Source: Roseiarcus sp963751165
Lineage (GTDB): Bacteria > Pseudomonadota > Alphaproteobacteria > Rhizobiales > Beijerinckiaceae
Direction of reading: 5' to 3'
Length of the DNA stretch: 64,000 nt
NCBI GenBank assembly: GCA_963751165.1
Contig: CAVVTP010000016.1
Span: 124,001 to 188,000 of the forward strand
Below are positions 39,995-48,387 of the stretch, in pieces; the stretch's first letter is position 1, and the number at the start of each line of letters is the position of its first letter. The notes under the pieces were generated by a model, which made no database searches, was not told the origin of the DNA, and saw nothing but the letters and a program-made list of their open reading frames with translations. Both the position numbers and the translations under genes were made by a program.

Positions 39995-41242
39995 ATGGCG
40001 GACCTTTCCAATGTGCGGATCGACGGAGCGCGGCTCTGGGATTCGCTGATGGAAATGGCCAAGATCGGCGCGACGCCCAAAGGCGGCTGCAAGCGACTGA
40101 CGCTGACCGATCTCGACAAGCAGGGCCGCGAGCTCTTCCGGCGCTGGTGCGAGGCGGCCGCCTGCACGGTCAAAGTCGACGAGATGGGCAACATGTTCGC
40201 CCGCCGCGCCGGCCAGGACGACAGGCTCGCCCCGGTCATGATGGGCAGCCATCTCGACACCCAACCAACGGGCGGAAAATTCGACGGGGTGCTCGGCGTG
40301 CTCGGCGCGCTCGAAGTCGTGCGCTCGCTGAACGATCTCAAGATCAAGACACGCCACCCGATCGAGGTCGCCAACTGGACGAACGAGGAAGGCTCCCGCT
40401 ACGCGCCCGCGATGGTCTCCTCCGGCGTGTTCGCCGGCGTCTACACGAAGGAATTCGCCTATTCCCGGCTCGATGGCGAGGGCAAGTCGCTCGGCGACGA
40501 GCTTCAGCGCATCGGCTTCAAGGGCGAGGAGCCAGTCGGCGGGCGCCCGGTGCACGCCTTCTTCGAACTCCACATCGAGCAGGGCCCGATCCTCGAGGAC
40601 GAAAATTACGACGTCGGCGTGGTTACCCATGGGCAAGGCCAGCGCTGGTACGAAATTCGCTTGACCGGCTTCGAGAGCCACGCCGGCTCGACGCCGATGC
40701 CGCGCCGCAAGGACGCCCTCCTCGGCGCAGCGCGGATTGTGGAGCTCGTCAACGCAATCGGTCTCAGGAACGCGCCGCTCGGCGTTTCGACCGTTGGAAT
40801 GCTGAACCCCTATCCTAATTCGCGCAATGTGATTCCCGGCGAAGTCTTTATGACATGCGAGTTCCGCCATCCGGTCGACGAGACCCTCAGCGCCATGGAC
40901 GCGGCGTTGCGCGAAGGCGTCGAGGAGATCGCCGGAAACATCGACCTCGCCTGCGACCTCGAGCAGATCTTCTACTACCCTCCGGTCGCGTTCGATCTCG
41001 GCTGCGTCGACGCCGTGAGGCGCGCCGCCAAGCATCTCGGGTACTCGCACCGCAACATCGTCTCCGGCGCGGGGCATGACGCCTGCTACATCGCGCGCGT
41101 CGCGCCAGCCTCGATGATCTTCACGCCCTGTGTCGGCGGCGTCAGCCACAACGAGACCGAAGACATCAAATTGGAATGGTCGACCGCTGGAGCCAACGTT
41201 CTGATGCACGCCGTGCTGGAAAAAGCCGAAATCCTATCGTGA
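39995..41242 (+). CDS. Zn-dependent hydrolase (beta-ureidopropionase / N-carbamoyl-amino-acid hydrolase type)
   Basis: 415 residues; ATG 39995 with GGAG 7 nt upstream. M20-family amidohydrolase: metal-binding MGSHLDTQPTGGKFDGVLGV, catalytic WTNEEGSRYAPAM, ELHIEQGPILE, dimerisation-domain GFESHAGSTPMPRRKDAL and the C-terminal ligand GAGHDACY. Such enzymes hydrolyse N-carbamoyl-beta-alanine (reductive pyrimidine pathway) or N-carbamoyl amino acids (hydantoin use). With dihydropyrimidinase directly downstream, beta-ureidopropionase is the best call. Confidence 0.9.
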   Translation: MADLSNVRIDGARLWDSLMEMAKIGATPKGGCKRLTLTDLDKQGRELFRRWCEAAACTVKVDEMGNMFARRAGQDDRLAPVMMGSHLDTQPTGGKFDGVLGVLGALEVVRSLNDLKIKTRHPIEVANWTNEEGSRYAPAMVSSGVFAGVYTKEFAYSRLDGEGKSLGDELQRIGFKGEEPVGGRPVHAFFELHIEQGPILEDENYDVGVVTHGQGQRWYEIRLTGFESHAGSTPMPRRKDALLGAARIVELVNAIGLRNAPLGVSTVGMLNPYPNSRNVIPGEVFMTCEFRHPVDETLSAMDAALREGVEEIAGNIDLACDLEQIFYYPPVAFDLGCVDAVRRAAKHLGYSHRNIVSGAGHDACYIARVAPASMIFTPCVGGVSHNETEDIKLEWSTAGANVLMHAVLEKAEILS

Positions 41243-41295
41243 CAATCAAGGCGCCAGAGGCGCCGGCCTCGAAAGCCCAATAGGGAAGAACTTCC

Positions 41296-42723
41296 ATGTC
41301 GCTCGTCATCAAAGGCGGAACGATCGTCACCGCGGACCGGACCTACAAGGCCGACGTGCTCGTCGAAGGCGAAACGATCAAGGCAATCGGCGAGGACCTG
41401 AGAGGCGACAGCTCCCTCGACGCCACCGACTGCTTCGTCATGCCGGGCGGCATCGATCCGCACACCCATCTCGACATGCCCTTCATGGGCGCCAATTCCG
41501 CCGACAACTACGAGAGCGGCACCAAGGCGGGGCTGTCGGGCGGCACGACGATGATCGTCGATTTCTGCATCCCGAATCGCAACCAGCCGCTGATGGAGGC
41601 TTTCGCCGACTGGGGCAAGCGCTCGAAGGACGCCGTCGCGGATTACTCGTACCACATGTGCGTTACCTACTGGGACGACCGGGTGCGCGAGGACATGGCC
41701 AAGGTCGTCAAGGCCGGCGTTACGACCTTCAAGCATTTCATGGCGTACAAGGGCGCGCTGATGGTCAACGACGAGGAGATGTTCGCCTCGTTCACGCGCT
41801 GCGCCGAGCTCGGGGCCATGCCGCTCGTCCACGCCGAGAACGGTGAAGTCGTCGCCGCGCTGCAGAAGCATTATCTAGCCAAGGGAATAACCGGCCCCGA
41901 GGGGCACGCGCTGTCGCGGCCGCCGGAGGTCGAGGGCGAGGCGGCCAACCGCGCCATCATGCTCGCCGACCAGGCGGGCGTGCCGCTCTATATCGTCCAT
42001 ACGTCCTGCATCCCCGCACATGAGGCGATCGCTCGGGCGCGGGCGCTGGGAAAGCGCGTCTACGGCGAGCCTCTCATCCAGCATCTCGTGCTCGACGAAA
42101 GCGAGTACTACAATAAGGACTGGAAGCACGCCGCGCGGCGCGTGATGTCGCCGCCGTTCCGCGACAAGATCCATCAGGACGATCTGTGGAACGGCCTTCG
42201 CGCCGGTTCCCTCCAGGTGGTGGCGACCGACCATTGCTCGTTCACCACGAAGCAGAAGGAGCTCGGCCTCGCCGATTTCACCAAGATCCCGAACGGCACC
42301 GGCGGACTCGAGGACCGCATGCCGGTCCTGTGGACCTATGGCGTAGAGACGGGGCGGCTGACCCCGAACGAGTTCGTCGCGGTGACGTCGACCAACAGCG
42401 CGCGGATCCTCAACATATACCCGCGGAAGGGGGCAATCATTCCAGGCGCCGACGCGGACATCACGGTCTGGGACCCCAAGGCCAACAAGACCATCTCCGC
42501 CCGAACTCAGGTGTCGGTGATCGACTACAACGTGTTCGAGGGGAAGAAAGTCACCGGCCTGCCGCGCTACACGCTGTCGCGCGGCGACGTCGTGTTCCGC
42601 GACGGCGCGGTGCAGGCGGAGCTCGGGCGCGGCAAGTTCATCCGGCGTGAGCCGTTCGCCGCGGACGCGCGGGCCTTGAGGAAGTTCAAGGAGTTCACGG
42701 CCACGGCAGGCGTTGCGCGCTAG
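41296..42723 (+). CDS. hydA: Dihydropyrimidinase / D-hydantoinase
   Basis: 475 residues; opens the ring of dihydrouracil/dihydrothymine or 5-substituted hydantoins. Binuclear zinc site: H56 and H58 in DPHTHLD, the carboxylated lysine K152 in HFMAYKGALMVN, H179 in LVHAENGE, His in YIVHTSC and Asp in ATDHCSFTTKQK. Full length for the family. Ribosome site GGAAG is well placed. Second gene of the catabolic operon, 53 bp after the ureidopropionase-type gene and 16 bp before the ABC transporter. Confidence 0.95.
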   Translation: MSLVIKGGTIVTADRTYKADVLVEGETIKAIGEDLRGDSSLDATDCFVMPGGIDPHTHLDMPFMGANSADNYESGTKAGLSGGTTMIVDFCIPNRNQPLMEAFADWGKRSKDAVADYSYHMCVTYWDDRVREDMAKVVKAGVTTFKHFMAYKGALMVNDEEMFASFTRCAELGAMPLVHAENGEVVAALQKHYLAKGITGPEGHALSRPPEVEGEAANRAIMLADQAGVPLYIVHTSCIPAHEAIARARALGKRVYGEPLIQHLVLDESEYYNKDWKHAARRVMSPPFRDKIHQDDLWNGLRAGSLQVVATDHCSFTTKQKELGLADFTKIPNGTGGLEDRMPVLWTYGVETGRLTPNEFVAVTSTNSARILNIYPRKGAIIPGADADITVWDPKANKTISARTQVSVIDYNVFEGKKVTGLPRYTLSRGDVVFRDGAVQAELGRGKFIRREPFAADARALRKFKEFTATAGVAR

Positions 42724-42739
42724 GGAGAGCTGGCCTGAG

Positions 42740-43576
42740 ATGGGCGTGACATCGACGCCATCGCCGGTGCGAGACGATGCCGCGAGGGCGCCCGCCGCCG
42801 ACGTGGCGATCGACATCAGCGGCGTCTCGCTGCGCTTCGACACGCGCGACGGGCCGGTACAGGCGCTTAGCGACATCAACCTCAAGGTCAGGCGCGGCGA
42901 ATTTGTCTCGCTCATCGGGCCTTCCGGCTGCGGGAAGACCACGCTGCTGCGGGCGGTCGCCGATCTCGAGACGCCGACAGCGGGCTCCATTCGCGTCAAC
43001 GGCATGAGCTCGCACGAGGCGCGAATGCGTCGCGCCTACGGATATGTGTTCCAGGCGCCGGCGCTCTATCCGTGGCGGACGGTCGCGCGCAACATCGCGC
43101 TGCCGCTCGAGATCATGGGCTTCGACAAGGCGGAGCGGGAGGCGCGGGTCAGAAGGGGGCTCACCCTCGTCAATCTCGGCGGCTTCGGCAACAAGTTCCC
43201 CTGGCAATTGTCGGGCGGCATGCAGCAGCGCACCTCGATCGCTCGCGCCCTGTCGTTCGATCCCGACCTTCTCCTGATGGACGAGCCGTTCGGCGCGCTC
43301 GACGAAATCGTGCGCGACATGCTCAACCAGCAATTGCTAACCCTCTGGGAGGTGACCGGCAAGACGGTGCTGTTCGTCACCCACTCGATCCCCGAGGCGG
43401 TGTTTCTTTCGACCCATGTCGTCGTCATGTCGCCGCGCCCGGGACGCATCTTCGACGTCATCGAATGCAACTTCCCGCGCAACCGGCAGCTCGAGATCCG
43501 GGAGACGCCGGAATTCATGACGATCGCGAACCGCGTCCGACATGGCCTGCGGCAGGGACATTCCTATGACGGGTAG
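42740..43576 (+). CDS. ABC transporter ATP-binding protein (nitrate/taurine/pyrimidine type)
   Basis: 278 residues from ATG 42740. Walker A GPSGCGKTTLLRAVA, Q-loop YVFQAPALYPWRTV, signature LSGGMQQRTSIARAL, Walker B LLLMDEPFGALDE and H-loop THSIPEA. It belongs to the SsuB/TauB/NrtD-like group that energises importers with NMT1/THI5-type binding proteins, which matches the genes downstream. It likely imports a pyrimidine base or hydantoin for the adjoining catabolic enzymes. Confidence 0.92.
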   Translation: MGVTSTPSPVRDDAARAPAADVAIDISGVSLRFDTRDGPVQALSDINLKVRRGEFVSLIGPSGCGKTTLLRAVADLETPTAGSIRVNGMSSHEARMRRAYGYVFQAPALYPWRTVARNIALPLEIMGFDKAEREARVRRGLTLVNLGGFGNKFPWQLSGGMQQRTSIARALSFDPDLLLMDEPFGALDEIVRDMLNQQLLTLWEVTGKTVLFVTHSIPEAVFLSTHVVVMSPRPGRIFDVIECNFPRNRQLEIRETPEFMTIANRVRHGLRQGHSYDG

Positions 43577-43646
43577 CCTCGCCCTCACCCCGGCCCTCTT
43601 CCGCATAGGGCGTCGAAAGACGCCAGTCTCCCGACCGGCAATGCGG

Positions 43647-43709
43647 GAGAGGGGGCGCAATCCCTTCTCCCGCTTGCGGGAGAAGGTAGCGCGTAGCGCC
43701 GGATGAGGG
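43647..43709 (+). repeat. Dispersed intergenic repeat, copy 2
   Basis: 63 bp closely matching 2950-3013. It contains a perfect hairpin at 43664-43685 (CTTCTCCCGC, TT, GCGGGAGAAG). It sits inside the transporter operon, between the ATPase gene and the first permease, where it may lower downstream expression or protect mRNA ends. Confidence 0.75.
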
Positions 43710-43712
43710 CCG

Positions 43713-44579
43713 ATGAAATCCGCCTTCCCCATCGCGACCGTCATCATCGCCATTGTCGTGGTGTGGTACGTCGCCGCGGTGCTGATGAACGCCCCCCTGC
43801 AGCGCGACCTCTATGCCAACGCCGGGAGGACCGACTACTCGACGCAGGACCTCATCGCCAATTCGATCAACATGGAGCGGCCGAAGCTGCCTGGGCCGCA
43901 CCAAGTCGTCGGGGAACTCTGGCGATTGGTGTTCGCCACACCGCCGACCTCGAAGCGCAGCCTCGTCTATCATGGGCTGATCACGCTCGAAGAAACGCTG
44001 ATCGGCTTTCTCGTCGGCGCCACGCTCGGGATCGGGCTCGCCGTCCTCATCGTCTCGATGCGCTGGCTCGAGCGCTCGATGATGCCGTGGATCGTCGCGT
44101 CGCAGACCATTCCGATCATCGCGCTTGCGCCGATGATCGTCGTCATCCTGAACCAGTTCAACATTACCGGAATTGCGCCGAAGGCGGCGATCGCCGCCTA
44201 TCTGTCGTTCTTTCCCATCACTGTCGGCATGGTCAAAGGCTTCCGGTCGCCCGATCCGCTCCAGCTCGACCTGATGCGCACCTATTCGGCGACGGCCTTT
44301 CAGACGTTTGTCAAGCTTCGTTCTCCCGCAAGCGCTCCCTTCTTCTTCGCCAGCATGAAGATCGGGGCGGCAGCGGCGCTGGTCGGGGCAATCGTCGCCG
44401 AAGTGACCAAGAGCGAGGACGGCGGCTTGGGCGCACGCTTGCTCGCGGGCTCCTACTACGGCCAGACGGTGCAGATTTGGGCGGCCCTGTTCGCCGCCGC
44501 AGTCCTGTCGGCGGCGCTCGTCGGCGTCATCGGTCTCATAGGCCGCGCCACCGAACGCCGCATGGGGTTCATCCCGTGA
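43713..44579 (+). CDS. ABC transporter permease 1
   Basis: 288 residues with an N-terminal anchor helix, a periplasmic stretch of about 70 residues (QRDLYANAGRTDYSTQDLI...) and the BPD_transp_1 core (six helices). The EAA-like cytoplasmic loop is DLMRTYSATAFQTFVKLRSPASAPFFFASMKIGAAAALVGAIVAE. Partner of the second permease, whose GTG overlaps this stop (GTGA). Confidence 0.88.
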   Translation: MKSAFPIATVIIAIVVVWYVAAVLMNAPLQRDLYANAGRTDYSTQDLIANSINMERPKLPGPHQVVGELWRLVFATPPTSKRSLVYHGLITLEETLIGFLVGATLGIGLAVLIVSMRWLERSMMPWIVASQTIPIIALAPMIVVILNQFNITGIAPKAAIAAYLSFFPITVGMVKGFRSPDPLQLDLMRTYSATAFQTFVKLRSPASAPFFFASMKIGAAAALVGAIVAEVTKSEDGGLGARLLAGSYYGQTVQIWAALFAAAVLSAALVGVIGLIGRATERRMGFIP

Positions 44580-45352
44580 ACGCGCGCCGCCTTGTCGACC
44601 TCGCGCCCGCGCTCGCATTCGGCCTCGCGGTGCTCGCGCTGTGGGAGGCGGGCGTGCGGCTTTTGCATGTCCCGACGATCATCCTTCCACCGCCCTCCGC
44701 CATCGCGCTGCGGTTCGTGACCTCGATCCCGACGCTCGCCGCGGACTTCCGGCAGACGATCAAGGGTGTGCTCGCGGGCTACGCCCTCGGTTGCGCCTCG
44801 GGGATCGCGGCCGCGATCCTCGTCGACCGCTCGCAGTTCCTGCAGCGCGGCCTCCTGCCGCTCGGCAATCTCGTTTCCGCCCTGCCGATCGTCGGCATCG
44901 CCCCGATCATGGTGATGTGGTTCGGCTTCGACTGGCAGTCGAAGGCGGCGGTGGTCGTGGTGATGACCTTCTTTCCGATGCTGGTGAACACGGTCGCCGG
45001 GCTGGAAAGCACGAGCGCGATGGAGCGCGACCTGATGAAGACATACGCCGCCGACTACTGGCAGACGCTGTTTTCACTGCGTCTTCCGGCGGCGCTGCCG
45101 TTCGTCTTCAACGCCCTGAAGATCAACACGACGCTCGCGATGATCGGCGCGATCGTGGCCGAATTCTTCGGCACGCCGACCGTCGGGATGGGCTTCCGCA
45201 TCTCGACCGAGGTCGGCCATCTCGGCATCGACATGGTGTGGGCGACGGTCCTCGTCGCCGCGCTCACGGGTTCACTGTTCTATGCGCTCGTCGCCGGCCT
45301 CGAGCGGCGGGTGACGTTCTGGCATGCCTCCTATCGGGCGAGGGAGGCTTAA
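44576..45352 (+). CDS. ABC transporter permease 2
   Basis: 258 residues from GTG 44576. Six-helix SsuC/TauC-type permease: AIVGIAPIMVMWFGFDWQ-like central helix (ALPIVGIAPIMVMWFGF) and EAA loop DLMKTYAADYWQTLFSLRLPAALPFVFNALKINTTLAMIGAIVAE. Distinct from, but homologous to, the preceding permease, so the importer is probably a heterodimer in the inner membrane. Confidence 0.9.
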   Translation: MNARRLVDLAPALAFGLAVLALWEAGVRLLHVPTIILPPPSAIALRFVTSIPTLAADFRQTIKGVLAGYALGCASGIAAAILVDRSQFLQRGLLPLGNLVSALPIVGIAPIMVMWFGFDWQSKAAVVVVMTFFPMLVNTVAGLESTSAMERDLMKTYAADYWQTLFSLRLPAALPFVFNALKINTTLAMIGAIVAEFFGTPTVGMGFRISTEVGHLGIDMVWATVLVAALTGSLFYALVAGLERRVTFWHASYRAREA

Positions 45353-45428
45353 GCATTTCGCCGCTCGATGGTTCGCGCGGCGAAGGAGGGGAAGGGGTTT
45401 TCGTGGTCAACCGGAGGAAAGCAAGAAA

Positions 45429-46421
45429 ATGAAAAAGTCTCTCAGTATACTCATCAGCATGGCGGCGATCTTCGCCGCTGGAGGTGCGCATGCGGCCGAC
45501 AAGGTGACGCTGCAACTGAAGTGGGTCACCCAGGCCCAGTTCGCTGGCTATTACGTCGCCAAGGACAAGGGGTTTTACAAGGCGGAAGGACTCGACGTGA
45601 CCATCAAGCCGGGCGGCCCCGACATTTCTCCCGAGCAGGTGCTGGCCGGCGGCGGCGCCGATGTCGTCGTCGACTGGATGCCCGCCGCGCTCGCCGCGCG
45701 CGAGAAGGGCGTTGAGATGGTCAACATCGCCCAGCCGTTCAAGCACTCGGGTCTTGAGCTGACCTGCCGGGCCGAGACCGGCATCAAGACCCCCGCCGAC
45801 CTCAAGGGCCGCACGCTCGGGGTCTGGTTCTACGGCAACGAATATCCGTTCCTCAACTGGATGGGGAAGCTGGGCCTCAAGACCGACGGATCGCCGGGCG
45901 GCGTCAAAGTCTTGAAGCAGGGCTTCAACGTCGATCCGCTCATCCAGAAACAGGCCGACTGCATCTCGACCATGACCTATAACGAATATTGGCAGGTGAT
46001 CGACGCCGGCTACAAGCCGTCGCAGCTGGTCGTCTTCAAGTATGAGGACGAGGGCGTCGCGACGCTCGAGGACGGCCTCTATGTGATGCAGGACAAGCTC
46101 AAGGATCCGGCGTTCGTCGACAAGATGGCGCGCTTCGTCAAGGCCTCGATGGAGGGCTGGGACTATGCGCGCGCGCATCCCGACGAGGCGGTCAAGATCG
46201 TGCTCGACAACGACTCGACCGGCGCTCAGACCGAGCACCACCAGAAGCAGATGATGAGCGAGATCAATAAGCTCACGCAGGGCTCGGACGGCCGGCTCGA
46301 CGTGGCCGACTACGACCGCACGGTCAAGACCCTGCTGACCGGCGGCTCCGATCCGGTCATCACCAAGCAGCCGACGGGGGCCTATACCACTGTCGTGACC
46401 GACAAGGCGCTGGGGAAGTAG
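45429..46421 (+). CDS. ABC transporter substrate-binding protein, NMT1/THI5-like
   Basis: 330 residues from ATG 45429 with a GGAGGA site upstream. Signal peptide MKKSLSILISMAAIFAAGGAHA is cleaved before ADK. The mature protein has the THI5/NMT1 fold opening (VTLQLKWVTQAQFAGYYVAKDKGFYKAEGLDV, then GGGADVVVDWMPAALAAREKG), as in pyrimidine/riboflavin precursor-binding proteins (ThiY/RibY-like). It should feed the two permeases above. The DEG at about residue 214 and the C-terminal ITKQPTGAYTTVVTDKAL are also typical. Confidence 0.92.
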   Translation: MKKSLSILISMAAIFAAGGAHAADKVTLQLKWVTQAQFAGYYVAKDKGFYKAEGLDVTIKPGGPDISPEQVLAGGGADVVVDWMPAALAAREKGVEMVNIAQPFKHSGLELTCRAETGIKTPADLKGRTLGVWFYGNEYPFLNWMGKLGLKTDGSPGGVKVLKQGFNVDPLIQKQADCISTMTYNEYWQVIDAGYKPSQLVVFKYEDEGVATLEDGLYVMQDKLKDPAFVDKMARFVKASMEGWDYARAHPDEAVKIVLDNDSTGAQTEHHQKQMMSEINKLTQGSDGRLDVADYDRTVKTLLTGGSDPVITKQPTGAYTTVVTDKALGK

Positions 46422-46454
46422 GGCCAAATTGGGCGCTCTAACGAACAAGATACC

Positions 46455-46490
46455 GCTTCTCCCTGCCTGCGGAAAAGGGCAGGGAGAAGC
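46455..46490. terminator. Strong hairpin after the ABC operon
   Basis: Perfect 13-bp stem GCTTCTCCCTGCC / GGCAGGGAGAAGC with a 10-nt loop, 33 bp after the binding-protein stop. No T-tract follows, so it may act as a mRNA stabiliser or shared terminator with the opposing CLC gene. Confidence 0.55.
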
Positions 46491-46633
46491 GAACGAACTC
46501 GACCCAAAAGCAAGACGCCAGCGCTCAAGCACGCCCAAAGGGTTTGACGGGAGGGTGAGCCGACACGAACCGTCAGTTCGCCGGCCCCGCACACATCGTA
46601 TTGCTGCAACGCTGCAGCGCGCCCGCGAACGCC

Positions 46634-48025
46634 TCATCCACTCCCAGAAGGCGTCCCAGCCGCGTTCGTCCGGGCGCCGATATCCCTCTGCCTGAGCCGC
46701 TCGGCCACTTCCTCGTCGGAAAGCCGCGCTTCGTAGATCGAGCGGATCTCGATGCTGCGGGCCGTTGCTGTCGCCGCGACAATGATCACGAGCATCGGCA
46801 GGGCGAACAGGCGGGCCTGCCCGGTCAGCTCCATCATCATGACAAGGGTGGAGATTGGACCCTGTGTCGTCGCCGCGACCATCGCGCCGGCTCCGAGGAG
46901 CGCAAAAAGACCGATGTCGCCTTGGGGGAAGAATATCAGCCAGACGGCGCCGAGCACGCTCCCGGCGAGCGCGCCGGCTGTAAGCGACGGCGTGAATAGG
47001 CCCCCGGGCGCTCCGCTGGCGACCGATCCGATGGTGCAAAGCGGCCGTATCGGAAGAAGAACAAGCAGCGCCAGAGGCGCCATCGGCTGACGGAACAGGA
47101 ATTGCGCAACATCCTGTCCGTTGCCCAGCACCTGCGGGAATGGAATCGAGATGAGCCCGAGCCCGAGAAAGACGGCAGGCGGCGCCACGAACCGCCGCCA
47201 ATCTGACGGGCGAACCCGGTCGGCCCACGCAATCAGGCGGACGAACGCGACCGCCCAGACGCCGATGATCGGCGCCGCGAGCAAGGCGAAGACGAAGGTC
47301 TGAGGCGTGACGACGTAGGCCGGCGTCGCATAGATCGGCGCGTTGGGGATGAAGATGGTCGCGACCTCGGTTGCGATGGTCGACGCGGCGATTGCTGGCA
47401 GGACCAGCCTCAACGACAGGGCTCCGCGCAACACCTCGAGCGCGAACAGCGCCCCGCCCAGGGGAACGCTGTAGACGGCGGCCATGCCTGCCCCGGCGCC
47501 GATTGCGACCATCAGCTGCCGCTGCTCGTCCGACAGCTTCTGCATGCTCGAGGCGACATTGCCGAACGCCGCGCCCGCGTGCTTCGGCGCCCCTTCGCGG
47601 CCAAGCGAGGCGCCCAAGCCGACGATGACGATCGACAGCACGGCGCTGCCGAGCGTTCTCAGCGTCGGCATGCGCCCGGCGTGGAACCAGATCGCCGCCA
47701 TGGTCTCGATGCTGTTGCCCGACAGGAGGCGCGTCAGCAGCCACTGTCCCGCCGCGGTCAGGACGCCGGCCGCGAGCAGCACGATGACATGATGCCGGGG
47801 ACCGAAAAGCGAGGCCGCATCCCCGAGTTTCGACGGTTCCTGGACGCCCCAGGCGAGGTATTGGACCTGCTCGAGAAGGGCAGTCAGCGCCGCGCCGCCA
47901 AGCCCCGCGGCGACGCCCGTAAGGATGACCGCCGTCCAGAAGCGCAACGCGGCCGGGTCGACGAGCGACCCCGGCGCCGGCCCTTCGGTCCGGGGCGCTT
48001 GCGCTTGTGCGTCCGCGAGCTTCAT
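46634..48025 (-). CDS. CLC family chloride channel/transporter
   Basis: 463 residues from ATG 48025; about ten or more membrane helices. The CLC ion-pathway motifs are GSxxP-region substitute GNSIETMAAIWF, GLGASLGREGAPKHAG (GREGP-like, with the gating Glu) and GAPGGLFTPSLTAGALAG (GGxFxP-like). The N-terminal Ser motif is less canonical than in E. coli ClcA, so Cl-/H+ antiport versus other anions is open. No C-terminal CBS domains. Converges on the ABC operon. Confidence 0.88.
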   Translation of the reverse strand: MKLADAQAQAPRTEGPAPGSLVDPAALRFWTAVILTGVAAGLGGAALTALLEQVQYLAWGVQEPSKLGDAASLFGPRHHVIVLLAAGVLTAAGQWLLTRLLSGNSIETMAAIWFHAGRMPTLRTLGSAVLSIVIVGLGASLGREGAPKHAGAAFGNVASSMQKLSDEQRQLMVAIGAGAGMAAVYSVPLGGALFALEVLRGALSLRLVLPAIAASTIATEVATIFIPNAPIYATPAYVVTPQTFVFALLAAPIIGVWAVAFVRLIAWADRVRPSDWRRFVAPPAVFLGLGLISIPFPQVLGNGQDVAQFLFRQPMAPLALLVLLPIRPLCTIGSVASGAPGGLFTPSLTAGALAGSVLGAVWLIFFPQGDIGLFALLGAGAMVAATTQGPISTLVMMMELTGQARLFALPMLVIIVAATATARSIEIRSIYEARLSDEEVAERLRQRDIGARTNAAGTPSGSG

Positions 48026-48282
48026 GCGGGGGCTAATTCCGTGTCCGTGGGCGAACCACGTTCTCGCCTGACGCAAGGCGCACACGCAAGCCCCGGCGCG
48101 CGCTCGTCGACGCGCCGCTTCTTCCGCGCGGGCGGTTATCGGCTCCTCTCAACAAACCGGGTCTGTTGGAGCGTCGTCGACGACCTCGACGCTCATTCGC
48201 ACCGGCGGTCACAAGCCCCACGTAAGCCGCTTCAAGTCACGATCAAAGCGCCGGCTACAAGCCCGACAGCGACCTAGGCCGC

Positions 48283-48296
48283 GCATACCCGTATGC
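48283..48296. promoter_or_regulatory. Palindrome upstream of the dehydrogenase operon
   Basis: GCATACCCGTATGC, a perfect 6-2-6 inverted repeat, 23 bp upstream of the -35 hexamer of the promoter at 48319. Position fits an activator or repressor site; the regulator is not identified. Confidence 0.4.
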
Positions 48297-48318
48297 TATC
48301 GACGCTGAAGCGGCGCTC

Positions 48319-48347
48319 TTGAACATTTGTTTTTCATGCGATACATA
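48319..48347 (+). promoter_or_regulatory. Sigma-70-type promoter
   Basis: TTGAAC, 17-bp spacer, TACATA: a close match to the consensus with optimal spacing, about 40 bp upstream of the E1 start codon. Confidence 0.55.
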
Positions 48348-48387
48348 TGTCGGCGACACGGATCGACCCTGACAAATAGGCGGCGAA

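Noticed and set aside
45264..47744. Long minus-strand frame across the binding-protein and CLC genes
   Set aside because: It crosses real genes on both strands, including a same-strand frame different from the CLC gene; composition is typical of GC-driven open frames.
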